From contig PGYA01000051.1 in the NCBI GenBank assembly GCA_002839435.1, positions 1 to 34,124 on the forward strand: a stretch of 34,124 nucleotides of DNA. The letters are read 5' to 3'. The number at the start of each line of letters is the position of its first letter. Within the stretch, counting starts at the first letter, position 1. The notes under the pieces are model-generated. The model did no database searches. It saw only the letters and a program-made list of their open reading frames with translations, and was not told the origin of the DNA. This stretch comes from Candidatus Riflebacteria bacterium HGW-Riflebacteria-2. Its GTDB lineage: Bacteria; Muiribacteriota; Ozemobacteria; Ozemobacterales; Ozemobacteraceae. Shown piece after piece: positions 1 through 6,698 of the stretch. Both the position numbers and the translations under genes were made by a program.

Positions 1-1
1 T

Positions 2-108
2 TCTCATTCGCGTAAGCTTGTGACGAGCATGCCTGCCATCCAGCAGGCAAGCGAGGAATCGCTGGAGCGAATGAGATTCTGCCGAAAGCCCGGCATAAGC
101 GGTATGCC
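2..108. repeat. Cluster of short hairpins in non-coding DNA
   Basis: Three inverted repeats are visible. A 10-bp outer stem pairs 2-11 with 67-76 (TCTCATTCGC / GCGAATGAGA). Inside it a 7-bp stem pairs 30-36 with 43-49 (TGCCTGC / GCAGGCA). A 6-bp stem pairs 92-97 with 103-108 (GGCATA / TATGCC). The region lies beyond the 3' end of the minus-strand pilin genes. No ORF or terminator-like T tract accompanies the stems. It may be part of a dispersed palindromic repeat that continues outside the window. Confidence 0.5.
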
Positions 109-142
109 ACGGATTGAATTCTTGAACTCATGTGTGTAAAAG

Positions 143-215
143 CGTCATTGCGAGGAGCATAGCAACGAAGCAATCTCTCTGACAATAAGATTGCTTCGCT
201 TCGCTCGCAATGACG
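143..215. repeat. REP-like inverted repeat
   Basis: Two nested pairs of perfect arms face each other: CGTCATTGCGA at 143-153 with TCGCAATGACG at 205-215, and CGAAGCAATCT at 166-176 with AGATTGCTTCG at 188-198. Together they can fold into one long hairpin. The CGTCATTGCGA...GAAGCAATC pattern recalls dispersed palindromes seen in many bacterial genomes (from memory, not searched). A second, decayed copy of the left half lies at 27150-27187, which supports a dispersed family. It sits 36 bp after the last pilin gene on the minus strand. Confidence 0.75.
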
Positions 216-251
216 ATAACATTGAATATGAGTGTGGTTTATGGGGTATCT

Positions 252-761
252 TCAGCGAATGATATTTCTTACTGAGATGCCGTCACTTAAAGCAAATGGA
301 ATATCTTTTTCGTCAAGAATTTGAATGAAATACTGAACGTAGTCTTCAGTATCCTCAGGTCGCAAAGCGTAAAAATCGATCGTTTTTCTCGCCAGCAGAT
401 GTGGCGGTGCTTTGCTTTTTTTATATTGATCGTAGTTCAACAGATTTAAATGCTTGTTGTCATCGAGAAAAATAACGATCAACTCGCCCTCACAAGAAAT
501 AAATGCAAGTTGAGAATATTTTTTTCCATCAGCAGGAGGGAACAATATTTCTGTGGCTTGCGACAATTCACGATTCATTTTCAATGAACTGATTCGCAAA
601 TCCTGAAAAATGCCAAGCCGTTGTCTGCCGGTTTCAGTGCTTTTTCCGCCCCAGATCAGCTGTAACATGAAGGCTCCGATGATGACAAAAATAATCGTAT
701 AAACGATCAGCTCCACCACAGTCATTCCGGATTTGTAATCTATTCTTGTTTTGTTAATCAT
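252..761 (-). CDS. Prepilin-like protein (PilW/GspJ-like minor pseudopilin)
   Basis: A 169-residue protein with a 12-residue leader ending in Gly12, followed by MTVVE and a hydrophobic stretch to about residue 36. This is the class III prepilin signature: Gly at -1, and Glu at +5 (Glu17) for assembly. Prepilin peptidase should cleave and N-methylate it at the inner membrane. The rest of the protein is short and shows no recognisable domain. It is the last of three co-directional pilin-like genes, 15 bp after its neighbour, and is probably co-transcribed with them. By order and by the presence of Glu+5 it may correspond to GspJ or PilW. That assignment is inference; the pilin N-terminus is directly visible. 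Confidence 0.85.
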   Translation of the reverse strand: MINKTRIDYKSGMTVVELIVYTIIFVIIGAFMLQLIWGGKSTETGRQRLGIFQDLRISSLKMNRELSQATEILFPPADGKKYSQLAFISCEGELIVIFLDDNKHLNLLNYDQYKKSKAPPHLLARKTIDFYALRPEDTEDYVQYFIQILDEKDIPFALSDGISVRNIIR

Positions 762-776
762 ATTTTGTCCAATCGG

Positions 777-1325
777 TCATGCTTCGGGAGACACTGATTT
801 AACCAGGATAATGTTAAAATCGTGCAGATGCTTTGCAGAATCGTGCCACTGTGTCTTAACCTCAAACATTCTCGACTTTTTTTCTATACTGAGAAGAACC
901 TCTTTTAACAGCTGCGGATTGTTTGAACGATGCGACGAAGGAACAGAGCTTTCAAAAACCGAAAAAGGAGCCGATTTTAGCTCTGTTGTGCAAATCGGGA
1001 TGTAACGAAAAGCAGCTTCTCCTGATTTGTCTTTGAAGCTGACGTCAAGAAACTCCAAACTCGGATCCATGGATTCGCCAAGTTTAATCGAATCGGAAAT
1101 GTCCTTTTCAAAATTGTACTTTGCTATAGAAAATCTTTGCAGATCGATTTCCTGGTTAACCCGATTAATAATTTTTTCGGCAACAGTCGTAACCGAAATA
1201 TAGTCTCGAATCAGCTTCTGTTGGCCAATCCCCGTTTGAAAATATAAAGAAAAAATAGGTAGGCCGGCAATTGAAAAGACCACGATTGCAACCAGTAATT
1301 CCACCAGAGAAAATGCTTTTTTCAT
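777..1325 (-). CDS. Prepilin-like protein (PilV/GspI-like minor pseudopilin)
   Basis: A 182-residue protein starting MKKA followed by FSLVE and a hydrophobic helix (residues 5-27). The leader is only four residues and has Ala instead of Gly at -1, a substitution some prepilin peptidases accept. Glu+5 (Glu9) is present. The C-terminal globular part has no family I recognise. The gene lies 11 bp after the large pseudopilin gene and 15 bp before the third pilin gene, so the three almost certainly form one transcript. The most likely role is a minor pilin of a type IV pilus or a tip pseudopilin of type II secretion. Which of the two cannot be told here, since no assembly ATPase, secretin or platform gene is in the window. 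Confidence 0.85.
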   Translation of the reverse strand: MKKAFSLVELLVAIVVFSIAGLPIFSLYFQTGIGQQKLIRDYISVTTVAEKIINRVNQEIDLQRFSIAKYNFEKDISDSIKLGESMDPSLEFLDVSFKDKSGEAAFRYIPICTTELKSAPFSVFESSVPSSHRSNNPQLLKEVLLSIEKKSRMFEVKTQWHDSAKHLHDFNIILVKSVSPEA

Positions 1326-1336
1326 CGGTTTCTTCC

Positions 1337-3703
1337 TTATGAGCTCAATCCGGTATAAACCGCGCCCAAAAGATCAGGCGGCCCGGGTGTCTGCGGAGTA
1401 TCTGTCTGATCGCTTGCCCCTCTCAATTCGGTAGCGCTTGGCTTGGGTAGCGGTTCGTCATAATATTTCCTAAAATAATCCAGCAGATAATCCATTCTGG
1501 TTTTTATTCCATGCCCATCTTTGAATTTCAGGTCATAGGTAAATGGCACATCAACCTGTTCAACTAAGGTCTTAGGATCAATAAAACCCGGGTCAATCTG
1601 ACTGCCTCTGGGATCTCCTTTTGGCATTCTAAGCTGATCAGGCCACCCCTTTGCGCCAAATGTGTTGTTCGATTGTTCATACTTCTGGTTGGCCGGGTCG
1701 TAGTGGAACAGATTTTCTCTTTTATCAAGCTGTTGCTGATCACCCCACCACGGCCAGTAATTGTCAGGCTTGAATCCTACTACGGCAGTATAAGGGTCAT
1801 GCGGATAGAGGTTCGCTTTTGTCATTCCATGCAAATCATGGGCATAATCATTGACCATTGCACTGAAATCCCAATCCTGCCATGGAATCCAGCGTAGAAA
1901 GGTAAAATGCACCTTCTTTGCCGCGTTTTTCAGAATCGACATTTTCTTAACGAATTCTTCCGGTGTCGAGCTTTCAATGTATTTGTCGATGCCGCCATCA
2001 GACTTGTTGGCAAATTGCGAGTATCTACCCTTGAAGCTCTTAAATTTTAAAAACTCATCTGTCGGGTGATCAGAATTGTCAGGTGAGAAGACATAAGGCG
2101 GGGTTCGGTTTGCTCCAGCTGGAATTCCCGGATAAAGCTTCTGCTTGATCTCTCGCGCCAGAGTTTTCTCAAAGTAATCCCAGGTCGAGCGCAGCGGATA
2201 CTGAGAAGGAAGGCCGTCTGCACCGGGATATTTTGGATGCCAGATGGCAAAGAATTCCTCAGGGGTCCAGTCCTTGCTCAGAGGTATAGCTGAAGTGTCA
2301 AAAACCCATTCAGAAAATTCCTGACAAATCGTAAAAATATCCTGACAGCTCTTTCTTGGGTCTGTTTCTTTGACACCGAGAGTATAGCTGGCAAGGTCAG
2401 CAATGTTTTCCATTTCATCAGGCTCCAGTTTGAAGCCGCGCGGTCGCCATTTTGACAGCATGGAAACAATGAATTTGTTACCAGAAAAATTATAATCGCT
2501 TGGATCCAGAGGGCCAATTGAATCAAGAGTTGTGATGATTTTTTCAGTAGAAACATTTGTGCCGCCATCGTCATGAGCCGGAAAGCTCGATTTAAAGACC
2601 TTTTCCAGGTCTTTCTGAAAGGCACCTTTGTTCATGGAGTTCATCACGAAGTTAATGGCCACACCTCTTGTATAAGAACCGATTTCGTTAAGAGTTAAAT
2701 AGGTTGCCGGGCCTGGCTCAAGGCTGCTTGCAGAAAAAAGCGATTCAGGGACTTCCATGATCATCGTCATTCTCTTTAAAGTCTGGCTCGGAATATCAGA
2801 ACCAACATTTGAATCCTCATTGATTATTGCGACTTCAATTGGCAGCGGTGTCTTATCGCCAACCTGCCAGGGCTGACCGGTATTCGGGTTGATCATTGAT
2901 TTGACTGTCCCATGTGCTTCTGATTTGGGCTGTGCCAACTGAGTTGAAATCCATTGGTTTGGTCCGGGGTCGTGAACTTCAGCATCCTTGATTACCAGTA
3001 GCCGGGTGTTAGGATCAACCCTGTCTCCAGCTTTTGCTAAAACTTCTTTGATTTCACCTATTTTGAAGGGCTGCATGCCCTGATCGACCTGTTCTTGCAC
3101 CAGTCTTGGAGGCTCTGCAATTATATGAAATTCAGTTGTTGGAAAATTGGTGTGAGAGGCGATGTCAATTTCAGGAGAGTTCAACAATGGCGATGGACTC
3201 ATAATGAACTTGCCATAAATCATGACTCTGACACCAGAATATTCACCGATAGAGTAGACTTTGATGTGATCGAGAAGATCAGCCGTTTTAAGACCGAATT
3301 TTGCGTAAAGCCGGTTCCCGGTCAGGTCGACCCCGTTTTTGGCTATTTCCTGAAAATAAATTCTGATGGCGCCATCTTCACCGTTATTGGGTTCTACATC
3401 AAGATAAGTAAAATTTGGACGAGGAATCAACGAAGAAGATTCAGCCTCAGCTCTGCTGATTTCTCCGTTGCCGTCAAGGTCTACTGCGGGCTTGTAAGGA
3501 GGTTGATACCAACGACCTTTATCAAGAGCCATATCGGCGATATTGATTCCAGACAGGGCAAGCATCTCTGCTTTTTTCTGTAACGCCATCTGGCCGGTAG
3601 AATACATTTCATGACTGGAAAACCTCATTACCCCAAAAACCATAATCATGAAAAAAGCAATGAAAACAACAACAATTCCCAATGCAAAACCTTTGTTTAC
3701 CAC
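1337..3703 (-). CDS. Large PilX/GspK-like pseudopilin with EF-hand loop
   Basis: A 788-residue protein with a GTG start, preceded by a strong GGGAGG site 5 nt upstream. The N-terminus is MVNKG followed by FALGIVVVF and a transmembrane helix to about residue 26. It resembles a prepilin (Gly5 at -1) but lacks Glu at +5, as GspK and PilX-like tip proteins do. Residues 75-86 (DLDGNGEISRAE) match a canonical 12-residue EF-hand calcium loop. Residues about 212-292 look like a split biotinyl/lipoyl-type hammerhead (GEIKEVLAKAGDRV ... AHGTVKSMINPNTGQPWQVGD). The remaining 490 residues are not recognised. GspK is usually near 330 residues, so this one is more than twice as long. It is the first gene of the three-pilin cluster and probably caps the pilus or pseudopilus. 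Confidence 0.75.
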   Translation of the reverse strand: MVNKGFALGIVVVFIAFFMIMVFGVMRFSSHEMYSTGQMALQKKAEMLALSGINIADMALDKGRWYQPPYKPAVDLDGNGEISRAEAESSSLIPRPNFTYLDVEPNNGEDGAIRIYFQEIAKNGVDLTGNRLYAKFGLKTADLLDHIKVYSIGEYSGVRVMIYGKFIMSPSPLLNSPEIDIASHTNFPTTEFHIIAEPPRLVQEQVDQGMQPFKIGEIKEVLAKAGDRVDPNTRLLVIKDAEVHDPGPNQWISTQLAQPKSEAHGTVKSMINPNTGQPWQVGDKTPLPIEVAIINEDSNVGSDIPSQTLKRMTMIMEVPESLFSASSLEPGPATYLTLNEIGSYTRGVAINFVMNSMNKGAFQKDLEKVFKSSFPAHDDGGTNVSTEKIITTLDSIGPLDPSDYNFSGNKFIVSMLSKWRPRGFKLEPDEMENIADLASYTLGVKETDPRKSCQDIFTICQEFSEWVFDTSAIPLSKDWTPEEFFAIWHPKYPGADGLPSQYPLRSTWDYFEKTLAREIKQKLYPGIPAGANRTPPYVFSPDNSDHPTDEFLKFKSFKGRYSQFANKSDGGIDKYIESSTPEEFVKKMSILKNAAKKVHFTFLRWIPWQDWDFSAMVNDYAHDLHGMTKANLYPHDPYTAVVGFKPDNYWPWWGDQQQLDKRENLFHYDPANQKYEQSNNTFGAKGWPDQLRMPKGDPRGSQIDPGFIDPKTLVEQVDVPFTYDLKFKDGHGIKTRMDYLLDYFRKYYDEPLPKPSATELRGASDQTDTPQTPGPPDLLGAVYTGLSS

Positions 3704-3817
3704 GAGATCCTCCCAAAGAAGCCTGTTTGTGAGTTTTTATGATTTTGTCGCGGCAGGTTTCTGTTTAATGCAAAGACTTTGGAAAATGCGCCAGCTGTCT
3801 ATCCACCTAGCTCTGAA

Positions 3818-3826
3818 ATTTTATCA
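3818..3826 (-). promoter_or_regulatory. Possible extended -10 promoter of the pilin operon
   Basis: Read on the minus strand, TGATAAAAT forms an extended -10 (TGn plus TAAAAT) about 115 bp before the GTG start of the large pseudopilin gene. No good -35 hexamer stands 16-18 bp upstream. The 177-bp gap after the glycosyltransferase gene (3704-3880) holds no ORF of note and no clear terminator, so read-through from the polysaccharide cassette is also possible. Confidence 0.35.
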
Positions 3827-3880
3827 CAATTTCCTTCTTGCAGTAAATTTAATTTCCGATTTTCTGTCCACTCTGCTGAC

Positions 3881-5080
3881 TCACATGCTCGCAAAGATTT
3901 CTTTGAGGCGTTCGGCCATGCGGTCGCGCAGGTAGTTTCCCTTTACCAGCGTCAGATTCGCGCCGGCATTTTCAGCCAGTTGCTGGTAATTTTGCTGTAG
4001 ATACCTGGCCTGTGCCGCAAGTTGAGAGGCATCGGCCGGGTCGTAGTAAAGATTGCCGCTTGCCGAGCCAAGGATGTCGCAGGCTTCGCCCTTGAGACCG
4101 TAAAGAATAGGGCGGCCGCCAGCCATGTAGTCGAATACTTTCGACGGAATCGTCTTGTCCATGGTGCCGTCATCTTTGAGGTGCAGCATCAACGCATGCG
4201 TCTCGCGGATCATTTCGATTGCCCGTTCTTTGCTGACTATGCCTTTAATCTCAACATTGCGGAGGTTGCCATTTTTAACGGCATTTTCGAGCATTGGTTT
4301 TTCGATGCCATTGCCGACAATAACGAAGCGGATCTTCTGATTGCCTTCTGCCGCCAGTATCTTGGCAGCTTCGATTACCAGAGACAGGTTCTGGCAATAC
4401 CCCATGTTGCCGATATAGAGAATTCGCAGAGGATCAGGATTGCTATCGACTGGCAGCGCCTGTTCGGCTACCATACTCGCAGGAATGGCATTGTAGATAA
4501 TCTGTGGCCGCCGCCCGCCTGAGGTTCTTTCGATATAGTCGGCCATCGGCCTGGCTACGCAGGTCAACTGGTCAGTCAGTCGGTAGAGCAACCATTCGAC
4601 TACCTTGGCGGCTTTGAATAGAATGCCGGTGCCGCTGATCTGACCCGCAACTACAGCTGATTCGGGCCAGATGTCACGAATGTCGAGACAGAGTCGTGTT
4701 TTTTTGAGCTTCGCGATGGCCCAGCCGGCGATGCCAGTAAAAAGTGGTGGACTCGAGGCCCATACTACGTCAAAACTGCCGCGATGACGCCGCGAAGCTT
4801 TTACAGCACCGAACATGAAGGAGAGGTAGTGTGCAATGTAGTTCCATTTGCCTTTGCCGGCGTATTTGATGAGTTTTACCCGGCTTACTCTTACCGGCCC
4901 GTCATCGATCTGTTGCCCGAGATCGCCTTTGTGAGGTTCTCCGGCGATAACTTCGACATCACAGCCCATTTTGGCAAGAAGCTGTGCGGTTTCGTGCATA
5001 CGGAAAGCGCAGGCGGTGACGTCAGGGTAATAGAACTGGGTGACGAAGAGTATTCTAAGAGGTTTTCCAGGAAATGACAT
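3881..5080 (-). CDS. Family 4 glycosyltransferase, WbuB-like
   Basis: A 399-residue GT-B glycosyltransferase. The N-terminal acceptor domain opens with RILFVTQFYYPDVTACAFRM, a form typical of WbuB-like GT4 enzymes. The C-terminal GT4 domain starts near residue 219 (RILYIGNMGYCQNL). It carries the nucleotide-sugar-binding stretch IPSKVFDYMAGGRPILYG near residues 308-325, with a Glu (GLKGEACDIL) shortly after, where the family's conserved Glu is expected. It should transfer a sugar from a nucleotide donor to a lipid-linked or growing glycan at the cytoplasmic face of the membrane. It overlaps the upstream heparinase-like gene by 26 bp, suggesting translational coupling, and is the last gene of the cassette. 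Sugar specificity cannot be read from the sequence. Confidence 0.88.
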   Translation of the reverse strand: MSFPGKPLRILFVTQFYYPDVTACAFRMHETAQLLAKMGCDVEVIAGEPHKGDLGQQIDDGPVRVSRVKLIKYAGKGKWNYIAHYLSFMFGAVKASRRHRGSFDVVWASSPPLFTGIAGWAIAKLKKTRLCLDIRDIWPESAVVAGQISGTGILFKAAKVVEWLLYRLTDQLTCVARPMADYIERTSGGRRPQIIYNAIPASMVAEQALPVDSNPDPLRILYIGNMGYCQNLSLVIEAAKILAAEGNQKIRFVIVGNGIEKPMLENAVKNGNLRNVEIKGIVSKERAIEMIRETHALMLHLKDDGTMDKTIPSKVFDYMAGGRPILYGLKGEACDILGSASGNLYYDPADASQLAAQARYLQQNYQQLAENAGANLTLVKGNYLRDRMAERLKEIFASM

Positions 5081-6698
5081 AATCTATGGCCTCGGTCGCA
5101 TGATTGCTTAGTATAAGCTTCTCGGCATTAACCGGCAACCCAAAATCAGGATACCAGACATAACCCTCGAAACGCAGGCGGGCTGAAGTTGCTATTCTGA
5201 ATTCACAGTTGCCGATGTTAAAACTGTAAGAACCTGGCTCGTTGCCATGTACTACCTGTACCTGCGGCGCCAGATGCAGAAGCGAAATAAAAGTGCCGGT
5301 AACTCGGCGGTCGAACATGCGGTCTCTAACCTTTATCGAAGAATCGGCAAAAATAACCTCGCGGCGGTAACGCTGCCCGAACTGGTCGAGCATTTCCATT
5401 TCGAAGCGGTTGTGCTCTGAATCGAAATACCGGTGAATCACTCTGGCGCGCTTGCCAATTCGAAACTGCGCCCAGATATCAGATTGTTCTGCATGCTCGA
5501 TCATGGGCAGGTTGTGGGCAGAAGTTTGTCGGCATTCTTCGCGAATCTGAGCGTTCTGATAAGAACCGCAACCGGTATCGACAATGCAGCGCAGGCCGGT
5601 CAGTGAAAACTCAAACGACATTATGTCGCAATGCGTGTGTCCAGGCTGAAATGCCGGCGAAGGATCACCGCAGCTCATTACAAAATAACTGTCGTCCGTG
5701 CGCCGCACAAAAAAACCCGAACTGTCGAGCAGATAATTCATCGGCCGGCCTTTGCGGCTGATGCCGGCCTTCATCGTTGCATCGTTGAACTGCGCGATTT
5801 TGCCGTCTGGGTGGGTCATGACCGCCAACCAGTCACGCAACAGTGGCACCCGATCTTCGCACAGGGTTTCGAGAATTCTGGCCTGCTTCAGCAGCGAACT
5901 TTCAGGGGGGGCGAATTGCAGCAGGCGGCGGTTTGCCTGTCTGACCGATTCTACTGCTTCGAGCATTTCGAGGTGATACATCGGGCTGCGCTCGAAATGT
6001 CCGCCGTCCGCGAAAAACTGCAATCTGATCTGCGCAATAAGTTCTTTTGCGCAATATTCTAAGCGATACTCAAGGTCAGCAGAAAGTTCACCCGCTTGTT
6101 CGACGAGAAAAACGGTGGTTACAAACAGCGCCCGCAGATTCTCGAGCAGGTGATTTGCCTGCAGGTGGTATTCGAGATCAAACCAGAGGCGTTGACATTG
6201 GCCGCTCACCGACTGGTGAACGCAGTCGCTATAAGGTTCGTCGCTGCCGTTCTGCTGCTGCAACCACATGACCCAGTTGCACAGGCGGCGCGAAACGACA
6301 TAAGGCTCCCAGGTTTCGCTGCGGCTGGAATCATTTTTCTCGATCCAGTCGAGTATCAAATAAAGTTGCAACTGTGGCTTGCCATCAAGCTGTCCGTCGA
6401 AAAGCCAGTTGAAATAGTTGAGATTATACAGCCAGAGTTTTTCGGTTTCGGCCGGAAACTCTCGACTGTGCCACTTCATTTCGGCCGGAACGAACTGCCG
6501 GGAAAGGTTGAGAAAGCTCAGGACAAAAGGAACCTGGCGGTCGAGCGGCAGCTGACCCTTGAGTTCGCAGGCCAGTTTGCAGAGTTTGCCGGGGTTGCCG
6601 GCCGTTAGCAGCTTGCGCTTAAGCGCGAACCATGGTCGTCCGATAACCTGAGAAGGTTTCAGCCATCTGATTGTATTGAAAAGCCTGCCAAAATTCAT
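5055..6698 (-). CDS. Heparinase II/III-family protein
   Basis: A 547-residue protein with the usual layout of the family: an alpha-helical N-terminal toroid (about residues 40-320), then a beta-rich C-terminal domain. The domain boundary carries FQPGHTHCDIMSFEF near residues 348-362, matching the GHxHxD...SFEL signature of heparinase II/III-like lyases. A run of beta strands follows. Family members cleave uronic-acid-containing polysaccharides by elimination. No signal peptide is visible; the N-terminus is MNFGRLFNTIRWLKPSQVIG, so the protein seems cytoplasmic. Its start overlaps the stop of the oxidoreductase gene as ATGA. Homologues without signal peptides are known in exopolysaccharide loci beside bi-domain oxidoreductases. 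Whether this one is a lyase or has a biosynthetic role is open. Confidence 0.85.
   Translation of the reverse strand: MNFGRLFNTIRWLKPSQVIGRPWFALKRKLLTAGNPGKLCKLACELKGQLPLDRQVPFVLSFLNLSRQFVPAEMKWHSREFPAETEKLWLYNLNYFNWLFDGQLDGKPQLQLYLILDWIEKNDSSRSETWEPYVVSRRLCNWVMWLQQQNGSDEPYSDCVHQSVSGQCQRLWFDLEYHLQANHLLENLRALFVTTVFLVEQAGELSADLEYRLEYCAKELIAQIRLQFFADGGHFERSPMYHLEMLEAVESVRQANRRLLQFAPPESSLLKQARILETLCEDRVPLLRDWLAVMTHPDGKIAQFNDATMKAGISRKGRPMNYLLDSSGFFVRRTDDSYFVMSCGDPSPAFQPGHTHCDIMSFEFSLTGLRCIVDTGCGSYQNAQIREECRQTSAHNLPMIEHAEQSDIWAQFRIGKRARVIHRYFDSEHNRFEMEMLDQFGQRYRREVIFADSSIKVRDRMFDRRVTGTFISLLHLAPQVQVVHGNEPGSYSFNIGNCEFRIATSARLRFEGYVWYPDFGLPVNAEKLILSNHATEAIDYVISWKTS

Noticed and set aside
27..37. An 11-nt match (GCATGCCTGCC) to the reverse complement of 13277-13287 in the asnS leader
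   Set aside because: Too short and too palindromic to claim a shared repeat without a genome-wide count.
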